64,000 bases of DNA from Anaspis maculata (taxonomy: Eukaryota; Arthropoda; Insecta; Coleoptera; Scraptiidae). The notes beneath the pieces are model-generated. The model searched no databases and was not told the origin of the DNA. It worked only from the letters and a program-made list of their open reading frames with translations. Below, piece by piece: positions 21,632-31,060 of this stretch. Each line of letters starts with the position of its first letter. The stretch's first letter is position 1. Position numbers and translations under genes: made by a program. The stretch covers positions 106,500,363-106,564,362 of the forward strand of contig OX421961.1 in assembly GCA_949128115.1 (NCBI GenBank), read 5' to 3'.

Positions 21632-24400
21632 TTATGGAAGTTGCTCTTCTTTCATGTCTTCGAGGATTTCCCTGATGGTCAGGACTGGCAGCTTCCTTTT
21701 GGGGGGAGATGGAACCCTTTCCCTACACATTGCATCCAACCATTCCATGTGTTCCCCATTGGCGAATTTTGTAGCTAGCATGTTTATCCGTTCTGCAATT
21801 GGCTGGATTTTAGTTGTGTTGTATAGTTCTTCGTTGGGAGGGTTATGCAGTGGATTGTTCTTGTTCCTCATTTTTGTGATGGCTCTCAGAGTGGATCGTT
21901 CGGCTACTTGTATTATTTTAATAGTGGTGTTATGCACATTAATCCTTAACAAGGATGCGTACTCGATAATAGGCCTGCAGATGGTTTTGTAGATGTGGGC
22001 AGCAGTTTTGATGTTTATGCCTTTGGACTTGTATGTGAGGCTTCTGAAGTGTTTCGCCCTGGCTATGCATTTCCTCTTAGACAAGTTGGCATGTTGCTTG
22101 AAGTTCAACTTTAGGTCTATGGTAACTCCTAAGTACTTCACGTGGGGTCTTGGATTGCAGATAGTGTTGTCAATTATGATGAAAGGAGAGGAATTCTTGA
22201 TTCGGTGATTGAAGATGATGAATTGGGTTTTGTTGGGGTTCGGCTCGAGCCTCCATTTGTTGAACCATGTGAGGGTGTTGTCCATGAGTTTTTGTAGTGA
22301 TTTAATTGTTTCTCTTAAAGTGGAATTATGGCTCACAAGAGCAGTGTCGTCCGCGTACTGCAGGATGTACAGGTCCTTGTTGAATGCATTACTCTTCATT
22401 ATGTCATGGCAGTAGTAGTTGTAGAGGTCTGGAGATAGTGGAGATCCCTGGGGAACGCCCTGTTCTGGAGAAAATGTAGATGACATAGAGGTGTTGACTT
22501 TCACTTGCAGAGAGCGGTTTTTCAGAAATTCTGCAATCAACCTAAGTAGGAATTTTGGGCAGTTGAGGAGTTGCAGTTTGTATAGAAGCCCTTTGTGCCA
22601 TACGGAATCGAATGCCTTATTGATGTCGAGAAGAATTGCTGCACTGTGTTGGCCGGCCAGTTCTGCAGTTTGGATGTTGGAACACAGTATGGTTAATGGA
22701 TGGCTTGTGGATTTTTTATTCTGGAATCCGAACTGGAATTGCGGGATGTGATATCCTATTGCTTTTTTAAGTTCTTCTTTGATGAGATTTTCTAGATTTT
22801 TCCCTAGCACCGGTAGAAGAGTAATGGGCCTGTAGTTTTCCGCTTTTTTGTGATTGGTGTTGGGCTTTGGTATGGTGATGATGATTCCCTGTTTCCATTC
22901 TGGTGGAAAGTAGTGATGTCTGAAGCAGTATTCATATATTTTTATGATGTACAGATGTGTATGGTATTCTAGACTCTTGATGATGTTTCTTGTGATGTTG
23001 TCGACTCCTGGAGAAGAATTTTTTCCTCTGTTTATGATTGTGAAGTAATCCTCTTCGTTGATTTTGAATTCTACTTCTACTTCATTTTCCAAAACAAATT
23101 GTTGGTGCCATCTGTTGACTAGTTGGAGTGTTTGTTGGTGAAATTTTGGGCTTGTCTGTTCTGTGTATGCAGCTTTAAAATGTTCTTCAAATTTCAGCGT
23201 TTTTTCTTGGTCAGATTTGTAGGTTCTTCCGTTGTTGTCTTCGAGATGAGGCGTTATTTTCTTTTCTTTGTATCTTGTTATTCTTTTTATTTGCTGCCAG
23301 TAATTTTTTCCTTTTTCTTTGTTGATGTTGTTGCATGTTTCTAACCATTTGTGCTCTCGGTATTGTTGGATTAGTTTCTGAATATCTTTGTTGAAATTGT
23401 TGATTTCCGTTTTGAGTGCTGGATCTTGACTAGTTTTGTATTCACGATATAAACTCCTTTTATTCTTGATGAGTCTCAGAATGAACGCAGGAAGCTCCTG
23501 GAGGTAATACTTGATGTTTGTTTTTGGCGAGAAACTGGTGACGTTTTCAGTTAACGTTTGGCAGAATTCAGTGATTGCTTCGGTGGTGATTGGAGCATTT
23601 CCTTTTTCCGTGATGTAGTGTGTCATAATTTCGTTGAGTTTCTTCGTGTCGCATTTGTTAAGATTGATTTTGATTTCTTCCTCTTGGAAGATGACAGCTT
23701 CTAGATCAATGCTGATTTGGAGGGCCAGGTGATCTGCGCTTATATCTGGGGTTGTGTCGATAAGTTTGATGTTGTTTCCGAGGTTTTTTGTAAATAGCAT
23801 GAGGTCGGGTGTTGTGTCTTGATTGTTAGGCATGATAAAAGTAGGTGGGGTTTGAGCCATTTTGAATGATGAGTTTTTTGTGAAGTTGGTGATGACCGTC
23901 TTTTTTCTTTTGTTGACGTTGAAGTCTCCGATGATTATCGCGTATTTATATAGGGCTGCTTTTCTGAAAATTGTTTCTTCTATGTTGGAAGTAGGATGTA
24001 TGTAAACCAGGAAGATGTGAAGTTTTTCATTTTGAAATGGGAGTGAGACGTGTGTGGCTTCATTCAACGGGTTGTTTATTGCTGGTGCATTTTCCATTCC
24101 AAACTTCAGATCAGGGTGTGACTGAATCAGGCTTCCTCCACGAACGTTGGTGTTTACCATGTTTCCATTTTTTTGCATGATGTTCCAGTTGCGATATTTG
24201 GTGTTGCTGTTTTCTTTAGTTTTACTTTCTACAAACATTGTGCAGTTGATGGAATTGTTTTCAATGAAGTTGTTGATGATTGTCTTCTTAGGTATGTAGC
24301 TGTTGATGTTGGAGTAGATGATATTAAGCAGGGACGTGAACTTGAACATTGTGTGTGTTGTGGATAGGTTCAGTTGGTGAAGGGTTTTCTGGACTGTCAA
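21632..24400 (-). CDS. LINE ORF2: AP-type endonuclease and reverse transcriptase
   Basis: The 922-residue frame is uninterrupted. Residues ~25-235 form an apurinic-type endonuclease that nicks target DNA: INSY near 33, Glu58 (VESKT), Y133-I-H-P, G158-D-F-N, TTPD199 and S221-A-D-H224, so the expected catalytic residues are all present. The reverse transcriptase spans ~450-770: SSPGVDN (462), YRPITLL (523), LDINKAFD (591, Asp592), GVPQGSPLSP (648), the catalytic Y682-A-D-D and KYLG (755). The C-terminus is basic and lacks RNase H. The length is right for Jockey-clade ORF2. ATG at 24400 is the longest start, but Met18 (24349), just before the endonuclease begins, is as likely; it would overlap ORF1 by 26 bases. 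ORF2 is in the +1 frame relative to ORF1, so translation probably depends on termination-reinitiation or frameshifting. It acts with ORF1 on the element's own RNA in target-primed reverse transcription. Confidence 0.95.
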   Translation of the reverse strand: MTVQKTLHQLNLSTTHTMFKFTSLLNIIYSNINSYIPKKTIINNFIENNSINCTMFVESKTKENSNTKYRNWNIMQKNGNMVNTNVRGGSLIQSHPDLKFGMENAPAINNPLNEATHVSLPFQNEKLHIFLVYIHPTSNIEETIFRKAALYKYAIIIGDFNVNKRKKTVITNFTKNSSFKMAQTPPTFIMPNNQDTTPDLMLFTKNLGNNIKLIDTTPDISADHLALQISIDLEAVIFQEEEIKINLNKCDTKKLNEIMTHYITEKGNAPITTEAITEFCQTLTENVTSFSPKTNIKYYLQELPAFILRLIKNKRSLYREYKTSQDPALKTEINNFNKDIQKLIQQYREHKWLETCNNINKEKGKNYWQQIKRITRYKEKKITPHLEDNNGRTYKSDQEKTLKFEEHFKAAYTEQTSPKFHQQTLQLVNRWHQQFVLENEVEVEFKINEEDYFTIINRGKNSSPGVDNITRNIIKSLEYHTHLYIIKIYEYCFRHHYFPPEWKQGIIITIPKPNTNHKKAENYRPITLLPVLGKNLENLIKEELKKAIGYHIPQFQFGFQNKKSTSHPLTILCSNIQTAELAGQHSAAILLDINKAFDSVWHKGLLYKLQLLNCPKFLLRLIAEFLKNRSLQVKVNTSMSSTFSPEQGVPQGSPLSPDLYNYYCHDIMKSNAFNKDLYILQYADDTALVSHNSTLRETIKSLQKLMDNTLTWFNKWRLEPNPNKTQFIIFNHRIKNSSPFIIIDNTICNPRPHVKYLGVTIDLKLNFKQHANLSKRKCIARAKHFRSLTYKSKGINIKTAAHIYKTICRPIIEYASLLRINVHNTTIKIIQVAERSTLRAITKMRNKNNPLHNPPNEELYNTTKIQPIAERINMLATKFANGEHMEWLDAMCRERVPSPPKRKLPVLTIREILEDMKEEQLP

Positions 24401-25313
24401 GATCGAACATCAGGATGTATAGCCTGGTTCCTGTGAAAACAGCTGTTGTATCAATATTGTAGTTTGTGACAAATCTCTTTCTTAGTTTTTTCAGCAGTTC
24501 CTCTCTGTTATTGTTTTTGGGATTGTTGAGCTTGTTTGTGTATGTGTTGACAATGTGATCATGTATTGTAATAGTGGCGTGTATTCTGGAGTTTTTAGTG
24601 ACTTTCTTATCCAGTTCTGTTGATTTTTTGTTCAGAGGCTTAATTGGCGTGTTCGGTATTCCTTCGATTGGGGCTTTGGGTCGTTTTGGGCATTTGAAAG
24701 ACCATGCAGAGTGTTCTTCGGAGTTGCATGCACCACATTTCGGGGGAAGTTGAGTTGTGCATCTTGAGGATTGGTGGTTGCCTTGACACTTGTTGCATTT
24801 GATTGGAGTGTTGCAGTCGTCTGTCTTGTGTGAGAATTGATGACATCTGCTACAAGGCAAGGGTACCGGTGTAGGAGGTAGTGCTGTATATACAGGGTAG
24901 TGAAGATTTTTGAAGAAGACTCCGCTGTTTAGCAGTTGTTCGTATGATTTGATGCACCCTGTAATAATCCTAATCAGGCGTGTGGGTTTGTTTGTTTGCC
25001 TTGATATTATTCTTTTACAGTAACGATGGTTTATACCGGTTTTTGTCAAATGATTCCCGATTGTTTCATCCGCAATATCAGTTTCGACCATTGCAATGAC
25101 TGCGCAGTACGACAGTGTCAGTTGAGGGTTTCTTGGGATTTCGCTAGGAGCTTTAGTTTCAGAGAAGTTTGAAATTTTCTTAGCTGTTATCATTTGTTTT
25201 AGTGCTGCCTCAATTTCAGTTTTTTCCTTGTCGCTTTTGAGTAGGAAACCGTTTTTTGTTTTGATGATGTTGTCTGTTGAATTTGGAAAGTAATTCTCCC
25301 AATTTTCTGCCAT
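24324..25313 (-). CDS. LINE ORF1: gag-like nucleic-acid-binding protein with three zinc knuckles
   Basis: The 329-residue frame holds three Cys-Cys-His-Cys knuckles: C154-C157-H162-C167, C173-C176-H180-C185 and C193-C196-H201-C208. They are preceded (~60-150) by the region that normally lies before the knuckles in Jockey-type ORF1 (ending FKNLHYPVYTALPPTPVPLP). Such proteins coat the element RNA and form ribonucleoprotein particles. The start at 25313 (MAENWENYF) is chosen because it is the first ATG in this frame; the frame is open a further 36 bases upstream to a stop at 25350-25352. Family members usually have a longer N-terminal disordered part, which here sits in another frame (25343-25810). 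The C-terminus (KKLRKRFVTNYNI) is basic. Confidence 0.9.
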   Translation of the reverse strand: MAENWENYFPNSTDNIIKTKNGFLLKSDKEKTEIEAALKQMITAKKISNFSETKAPSEIPRNPQLTLSYCAVIAMVETDIADETIGNHLTKTGINHRYCKRIISRQTNKPTRLIRIITGCIKSYEQLLNSGVFFKNLHYPVYTALPPTPVPLPCSRCHQFSHKTDDCNTPIKCNKCQGNHQSSRCTTQLPPKCGACNSEEHSAWSFKCPKRPKAPIEGIPNTPIKPLNKKSTELDKKVTKNSRIHATITIHDHIVNTYTNKLNNPKNNNREELLKKLRKRFVTNYNIDTTAVFTGTRLYILMFDLDSPENPSPTEPIHNTHNVQVHVPA

Positions 25314-25342
25314 TTGAATTCTGCTTATATTTTCTTTTGTAG

Positions 25343-25440
25343 TTATAGGTTATAAAGAGTCTTGAATTTTTTGTGTGTTAATTCATACATTTTTGGTGAG
25401 TAGTTATTGTGTTTGTTGTTGTTGTAATTGCTCTGGGTGG

Positions 25441-25499
<59 letters not shown>

Positions 25500-25810
25500 G
25501 GAGGTGCGTTGCGTTGTGCCTGTTGTTTTTGCGATTGTGATTGCGTCCGAGTGGAGTTGGTGGGTTGACTTAGTTGGCTTACTGTAGCGTTGGGTATGGC
25601 GAAAACCTGTTCTTCTTTGTTCACCGGTGGAGTCTTGTTGTCATTTTTCTTCTTGGATGGCTTTTTCGGCCGCCCCCTGCCTCGTGTCCTTTTTGCACCT
25701 GTCGTGACACTTTTTTGACTGTTGTCCGTTTCGGTTTCGCTGACTTCCTCATCTGCGTCCATGCGGGAGGCGCCGGACTCTGACCACAAATCGCCGCCAG
25801 GCCCGGGCAT
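25343..25810 (-). CDS. Upstream ORF of the LINE: AT-hook plus polyglutamine (ORF0 or shifted ORF1 N-terminus)
   Basis: The 155-residue frame begins MPGPGGDLWSESGASRMDAD. It has an acidic stretch (DADEEVSETETD, 18-29), a basic segment RTRGRGRPKKPSKKK (41-55) containing the AT-hook core GRGRPKK, a Ser/Thr/Gln region and about 19 glutamines in a row, then an Asn-rich tail. It looks disordered, DNA-binding and nuclear. It ends 29 bases before the ORF1 ATG and is in a different frame. The two frames are both open across only about 7 bases, so a single 1-base shift would fuse them. Either this is the N-terminus of ORF1 broken by a frameshift in this copy, or a separate small ORF. I favour the first. 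Confidence 0.6.
25443..25498. repeat. CTG/CAG trinucleotide run
   Basis: About 18 CTG triplets on the plus strand (CAG on the minus) encode the polyglutamine tract of the LINE upstream ORF. Expansion in steps of three would not alter the frame. Confidence 0.95.
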
Positions 25811-25959
25811 TCTATTCGGAAAGTTCTCCTCAGCTGATGTTTTCCTTTTTTAATTGCGAGATTTAGAAGTTCCTGTATTGTGAATATGTATTTTTTGGCT
25901 AGTTGATAACGGAGCGGTGTTTTGCACGTGTACACTGTATCGCTATCCGTACGCGACTG
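25811..25959 (-). promoter_or_regulatory. LINE 5' leader, probable internal promoter
   Basis: These are the first ~150 bases of the full-length element, starting CAGTCGCGTACGG on the minus strand. Full-length Jockey/I-type elements carry a TATA-less internal promoter in this region that starts transcription at the first base, often CA(G/T)T. That function is inferred from the family; no specific motif here proves it. Confidence 0.35.
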
Positions 25960-25970
25960 ACTGATTGTCA

Positions 25971-26095
25971 TATTTCCCTTACATTTAAAAACTCCCAACT
26001 CAAACTGTGCAACAGTTACTTTGCCGAATGCTGCCGCCCCCACACGCTGCCCTCAAAGTGAGAGATGAATGAAAAACATAAACCCGAAGACATAA
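25971..26095. repeat. Tandem repeats of copy A, right portion (resumed after the LINE)
   Basis: The unit continues immediately after the target duplication: ACATTTAAAAACTCCCAACT, CTGTGCAAC, GCTGCCGCCCCCACACGC and GAAGACATAA match the left-hand units at 20900-21000 and 21175-21290. The order of landmarks is unbroken across the LINE. Confidence 0.85.
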
Positions 26096-26282
26096 AAGAC
26101 AACAAATTTATTTCATTGACAAGTACCCCATTCTGATAACAAAATATCACAATGAGTTTCGAATGAAGAAAGTGGACAAGGGATGGTGTTTCTCCTTCAA
26201 CCAAATTTTTTTACGTTCATAATATGCCTCTTTGAGAAAATGCGCTACTGAGACTCTCGCACGTGAAGGCATACTCACTTGT

Positions 26283-27800
26283 TTTTATTGCCAGCCGGCT
26301 GTTGGGCCGATTATCATAACTTATGACAAGTAGTTTGATTCATCTCAGCAGTAATCAACCAAAGAAAAACATGAGCTTAAAATTTGTATCATTTGCTTAA
26401 TTACAAAAGATTTGGTATTTTAATTAATTTTACGCCACGCTTGGACTAAGTAGTAGATATAAAGAACAAAGTGGACGCGTGCCGTATAAAAAACAAGGGT
26501 AAGAGCGTCGTAATTCCTCTGGAGTTCAGACCTTAGTTTCATGCAAATTTACTGCGTTCTTCCTCTTTCCTTTATTTCGTCCTCGATTGGAGTCGCGGCG
26601 AGCGCTTATTTCCAGAGGGCGAGCTTTAAGTTTAAAAGTCCGCGGCACGCAATTGGACAATTAATTGTGTCATTACGACGACGACGTGCGATTTATCAGA
26701 TCCACCATCAGCAGGGCAGAGGTGAGACGTCGAGGGAAATTAGAAGTGAAGTCATGGGGGCCATCGGGACAGAGGCCAAGAGAATTTCGCTCAGTTGGCA
26801 CTAGTGGTGCCGATACGAGGATACCGCAATATCCATGAGGGGATACGATTTCCGGTTTTCTTCGAACGTCGCATTTCTCATCAGCATCAACACTCACAGT
26901 ATTCTATAGAGCTAAGTAATATTCCTGTATTGGAGACGGAACGTCAAAATCTATGTTCATTCAAGTGTAACACACCCGTGAGCAAGATTTCATGGCATGG
27001 CCAAGATTTTTGATACAGCACACAATGCAATCCTCTGTGGATTACAATGGGTTGATTAATAAATTGTTGGTTAGATAAAAGGAACATCGGTAATGGAAAA
27101 CGTCCTGATTCCAAGATGATAATTCAGCCGCGCTGCACTGTTTTTTCGAGCGCACGTCACGCATTAAGTTCAGGTGCTGCGTAGTCCCTTCCCCTTTCCG
27201 CCTTCCTCTAGTTGCTCCCTTCCCCCGAACGGATTGTTACTATTATACCATCACAGTAAATAAGGGAGAACAAGAAACTGAATGGATAGTCCATCTTTTT
27301 TGATTCTCAGTTCTTATTTTAGGCATTTTTTTGAGTGGTTTATGATTTTGTTTGACAACATGTGAAAGTTGGAGTTGAGGTAACTTGCACCAAAAAATCT
27401 TGACAATATATGTATCTAAAGCATAACATTAATAGGCTACTTCATTTGGGCAGGTGCGCATGTGTAAAAGCGCCAGATTTTGAACACTTTCGTACACCTG
27501 TCAGAGTGAATATGAGAATATGGAAACTTGGCAACGCTGCATGCTCTGTCTAGCCGCCTGACTAACTACTGGTTCCTGGCTGTCACTTCTACACATCGTA
27601 AATATATCTCACATGAGCAAATGAAATGTAGGTCAGGTAGAAACGAAAAGTGTCATCATAATTGTCACAAGTGACAGTTTGCGCCGATGTCTTGTTGTTT
27701 TGAGCGCTGTTGCCATTTTCGTTGTTCCTGAACTCCCAAAAATGATCATTGAACTTAATTTCAATGGAACATTTTCTTTGAATATAAAAATTGGTATCTA
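26283..27800. other. No gene recognised
   Basis: A short CGACGACGACGTG run (about 26676) and open frames below 90 codons. Nothing can be assigned. Confidence 0.4.
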
Positions 27801-27945
27801 ATAGCTGTATTACACTACACAATTTCTTGTACAATTTTTTGTACAATCTGCCAAAATAGTGTCAAAAAACAATGAACTTGATTGTTCAACTGACAGAGAT
27901 TGTACAAGAAGTTGTACAAGAAATTGTGTAGTGTAATACAGCTAT
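27801..27945. mobile_element. Near-perfect palindromic MITE (145 bp)
   Basis: TAGCTGTATTACACTACACA...GTACAATCT (from 27802) and its complement AGATTGTACAAG...TAATACAGCTA (to 27944) form ~48-base arms with about two mismatches and a ~47-base loop. The arms contain repeated CTTGTACAA. Such high identity suggests a recent insertion; no clear flanking duplication beyond TA/AT bases. Confidence 0.85.
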
Positions 27946-30255
27946 AACATTCACTCAAATTATTTGTGGAATTTTAGGTGCACTAAAATATTTTTTAGTG
28001 TTAATTTTCATTATCGGTGTACGAAACTATGACATTCGCGCCACACATGCGCACTCAAAAAAACCGAAACGAAGGAACCTATATCACGTCGGTTGTACCT
28101 CTCCTCTTCACCAGAGAAGTTGAAAGCACTTTGTTTATTCCTTGTTAAGCTTCTGGATGGGCAGGCAACACAGCACATTATAGTAGTTTTCAAGTTTCCT
28201 ATAAGATAGATGGTGGGTTCACAAATGGAAACACTTAGTACCCACAATGTTTCTTTTTTCAATTTGAGCTGATTTTACTGATATACTCGGTCTTTCACAA
28301 TAACACATAATTATAGAGCTTCTATTCTATGGCTAGCCAAGTTCGCCAATAACTCGCTGTTGTCGCTCTGAATTTAAATCGGCTCGTTTGTGCTTATATA
28401 CTCCGACTTTTACACCGAACTGAAACCTTCGACCAGTTCTCCGGCTTTTTGACCGCCGCCAATAGATTCGCAATGACTCTCGAAATGTCCGTTACATTCG
28501 CGCATGTACCAGCGTGCTCTGGAAGCGTTGCGCCTCCGCCAATTGTGCAGATGTGTTTTACTTGCCTATTGAGGTCTCTAGGCTATGGGAACGATCTGGA
28601 ATATTAACGCATATGCTCTCATATGTATTGGAATCGCACGAGAGCCTCGCAACTCGTAACACTACGTCTTTGGAAGTGGTTTGCTGGAAATGGAGCTCAC
28701 CTTGCGAGTGGTTTGCATTTTCATTGCACTTCATCGAGAGGGTGTCACGTCGACTGGAAATCTTGCACCCAAAGTTTCACTTTCAAATACAGGGCGATGG
28801 CACTGAAAAATCGCTGTGTTCGGAAATCGTGACAATTACTACAACACGAAATACCTTGCCAATTAGATTCCACACAATGTAGCGGCAATGCAAACCACAT
28901 TGTGCATCCCGTCATTCGAGGCATACAAACGACCTTAGTTCTCTGCTACCTATACCAATTCCGCAATTCTCTGCAGGATTGCGGTGGCCGTTTGTCTTTT
29001 TTGAGAGGACGAGAGAGGCAGTCAACAGAACGCGTCCAGTGTCGGAGCAGAATTCCCTCTGGATAACAGTTTAAACTAGTTCATGTGAGATTGGACTGCG
29101 GATGTGTGGGTGAGGGTGTCCTTTTACTTTTCAGCTCGGACAAACCGGCAGGATGCGTAGGCAGAGAGAAAGGAGAAAAAAGTGCGACAATCGGTCAATA
29201 GATTGGGATCTTAGGGAGGATTTAGAAAATTAGAGCGCTCCGCAAAGCCCATTGAGGCCTGAGGGCGAAACAATGAAACAAACACAATCTGAAAAGGCGG
29301 TATAATATGACAGCGATAAATTAACGGTGACATTCCAGAATGTGTGTGCCCGTGGTTCTTATCGGATCTAAACAAAATGTAAAGGCCGTGTGTTGGGTTT
29401 GTAATCTAATAATTCTCGTTCGCGCAACTTAATTAAGATTTATACAATAGTACCAGTTCATAATTGAGTTATACAGCAAGCTTTCAGAGCTTGTCTACTT
29501 TGCACCACTATAAATAAGCGCTTGCTGAAATGGGTACATGATTTTCTAGCGGCTACGAATAGGTAGCTACCTACCTGTATGAGTGGTTGTAAATTTATGA
29601 ATCGATACACAGATAGCTACAGACGGAAAATAAGTGAAGGCGATGATATAATAATAAGCAATAATCATATCACACTCACTCATCGTTTACGATAGTAGGT
29701 ATACAGAGAGCGTGTGAAGTTTCGAAGTCTGGATTTATTTTTTCCCTGTGGGAATTCCTGGAAAACGATTTGAAAGGTCAAATTGATTTGTTTTATGAGA
29801 AACATTTTCCGATAATTTTAATTTTCCTACCTCTCTCTCTGTTTTCCAGCAGCAACCCCCTATTTTTGTTTTTGACAGATTTGGACATATCGTGAAATTC
29901 TGATTCTGAACCCCAATGACATGACCTTTCCCACATCGACGCACCATGACTCAATTGACTTTTGACAGATTTGAGTTTTCAATACTTATACGTGCTATTT
30001 TTTGACGCGTCATTTCTCCCAGTGCTCTTTTCACACAGAGCCATACAAACTGCTCCTCATAAGTTGAGAATAGTCCAAAATTTCGTTCATTGAGTGATAA
30101 CGGAGGTGATGTCAAACGACTCATAATACTGAATTTTGAAAGGTGCGTAACTTTTCCAGGGAAAATACATTTTCCTCCTGATGTAAAAACTCACATCAAT
30201 ATGTACCTATATCAAGAAAGGTAGATGTATACTTAGTAGAAATTTCTTTTCCACG
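27946..30255. other. No gene recognised; possible old LTR-like debris near 28340-28600
   Basis: Around 28520-28555 the block GCGCCTCCGCCAATTGTGC also occurs at about 56477, and GCGTGCTCTGGAA resembles GCCGTGCTCTAGAACCGGCG in the solo LTRs, so 28340-28600 may be a diverged LTR relative. No ends or duplication could be fixed. A 122-codon open frame from 28514 overlaps this debris and is not called. The rest shows nothing. Confidence 0.3.
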
Positions 30256-30310
30256 GTTTTTTAGCGCACTTTCTCAAAAAATGGTGGAAAGGCGCTTTTA
30301 GTTTCACTTT

Positions 30311-30334
30311 GTCCGTCCGTCCGTCCGTCCGTCC
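30311..30334. repeat. GTCC microsatellite of copy B (6 units)
   Basis: Six GTCC units following CACTTT, at the same relative place as the longer run in copy A. Confidence 0.9.
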
Positions 30335-30390
30335 CAATAGTACATATGTCCAGGATGTCAAGTTGACTTTTGGTTTTTTGTTATTCTGCC

Positions 30391-31060
30391 GCCATCTTTG
30401 ATCCGCCATTTTGAATTTCTCTAAAAGTGATCCGATTGAAATGAAATTTGCAGGCAATATGAACCACATCAAGATCTATTCAATTTTCGACAATTGATGC
30501 ACCGCCGCCATCTTTTATTCTCACTATTGAAGATGTTTCGAAGTGATAAAACTAGGAGAATTATGCCTCAACGAGAAAAGATATCGATGTGGTGCAAACG
30601 CCAATCGAATGCGTACGTGACCACCATATAAAGTTGACCAATAATTTTTGTCACTTGGCCACCCATCTTTGATCCGCCATTTCGAATTTCTTTGAAAGTG
30701 GTCCGATTTGAGTGAAATTTGCAGGAGATGTGAACTTCATCAGGATGCATCCAATTTTTGACAATTGATGCCCCGCCGCCATCTTGTATTCTCACTATTT
30801 AACATGTTTCGAAGTGATAGAACTAGGAGAATTATGCCTCAACGAAAAGAGATATCGATGTGGTGCAAACGCCAATAAAATGCGTACGTGTCCACCATAT
30901 AAAGTTGATCAATGATTTTTGTCATTTGGCTGCCATCTTTGATCCGCCATTTTTAATTTCTCTGAAAGTGGTCTGATTCGAGTGAAATTTGCAGGCGATG
31001 TGCACTTCATCAAAATACATCCAATTTTGGACAAATGAATCAAATGATGCTCTGCCGCCA
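30391..31060. repeat. ~270-bp tandem repeats (2.5 units) in copy B
   Basis: The landmark GCCATCTTTGATCCGCCATT recurs at 30391, 30662 and 30932 (periods 271 and 270). Units share GTCCGATT..AGTGAAATTTGCAGG, TTTTCGACAATTGATGC, AACTAGGAGAATTATGCCTC and ATATCGATGTGGTGCAAACG. The third unit breaks off near 31060. Confidence 0.9.

Larger units (their letters stand above)
21450..25959 (-). mobile_element. Complete Jockey-clade LINE (non-LTR retrotransposon), 4.5 kb
   Basis: Both boundaries are fixed by an 11-bp duplication ACTGATTGTCA at 21439-21449 and 25960-25970. Joining the flanks restores a normal unit of the surrounding tandem repeat. In the minus-strand reading order the element has a ~150-base 5' leader starting CAGTCGCGTACGG, a 155-codon upstream frame, ORF1 (gag-like zinc-knuckle protein), ORF2 (endonuclease plus reverse transcriptase), a ~180-base 3' UTR with AATAAA and a TTA-repeat tail. 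There is no RNase H domain, which together with the three-knuckle ORF1 points to the Jockey clade. It is not 5'-truncated. ORF1 and ORF2 are open, so this may be a young copy; only the ORF0/ORF1 junction looks possibly broken. Confidence 0.93.
20339..26282. mobile_element. Helentron/HINE-like non-autonomous element (copy A), split by a LINE
   Basis: The order is: a 5' end around TTTTTTGCGCATTTTC (20340), a long GTCC microsatellite (20389-20446), ~260-294-bp tandem repeats (20490-21449 and 25971-26095), then a 3' end GAGAAAATGCGCTACTGAGACTC...GAAGGCATACTCACTTG (about 26234-26282). The same design and related ends recur at 30256-31412. A subterminal GCGCA/TGCGC inverted repeat, a GTCY microsatellite and a core of tandem repeats are known hallmarks of DINE-1/HINE elements mobilised by Helentrons; my assignment rests on this architecture. 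No Rep/helicase is present. Removing the 4.5-kb LINE leaves about 1.4 kb. Confidence 0.5.

Noticed and set aside
25375..25587. Plus-strand polyalanine frame
   Set aside because: Antisense shadow of the CAG tract in the LINE upstream frame.
28340..28600. Third solo LTR
   Set aside because: Only short blocks resemble the LTR family; no TG...CA ends or target duplication could be placed.
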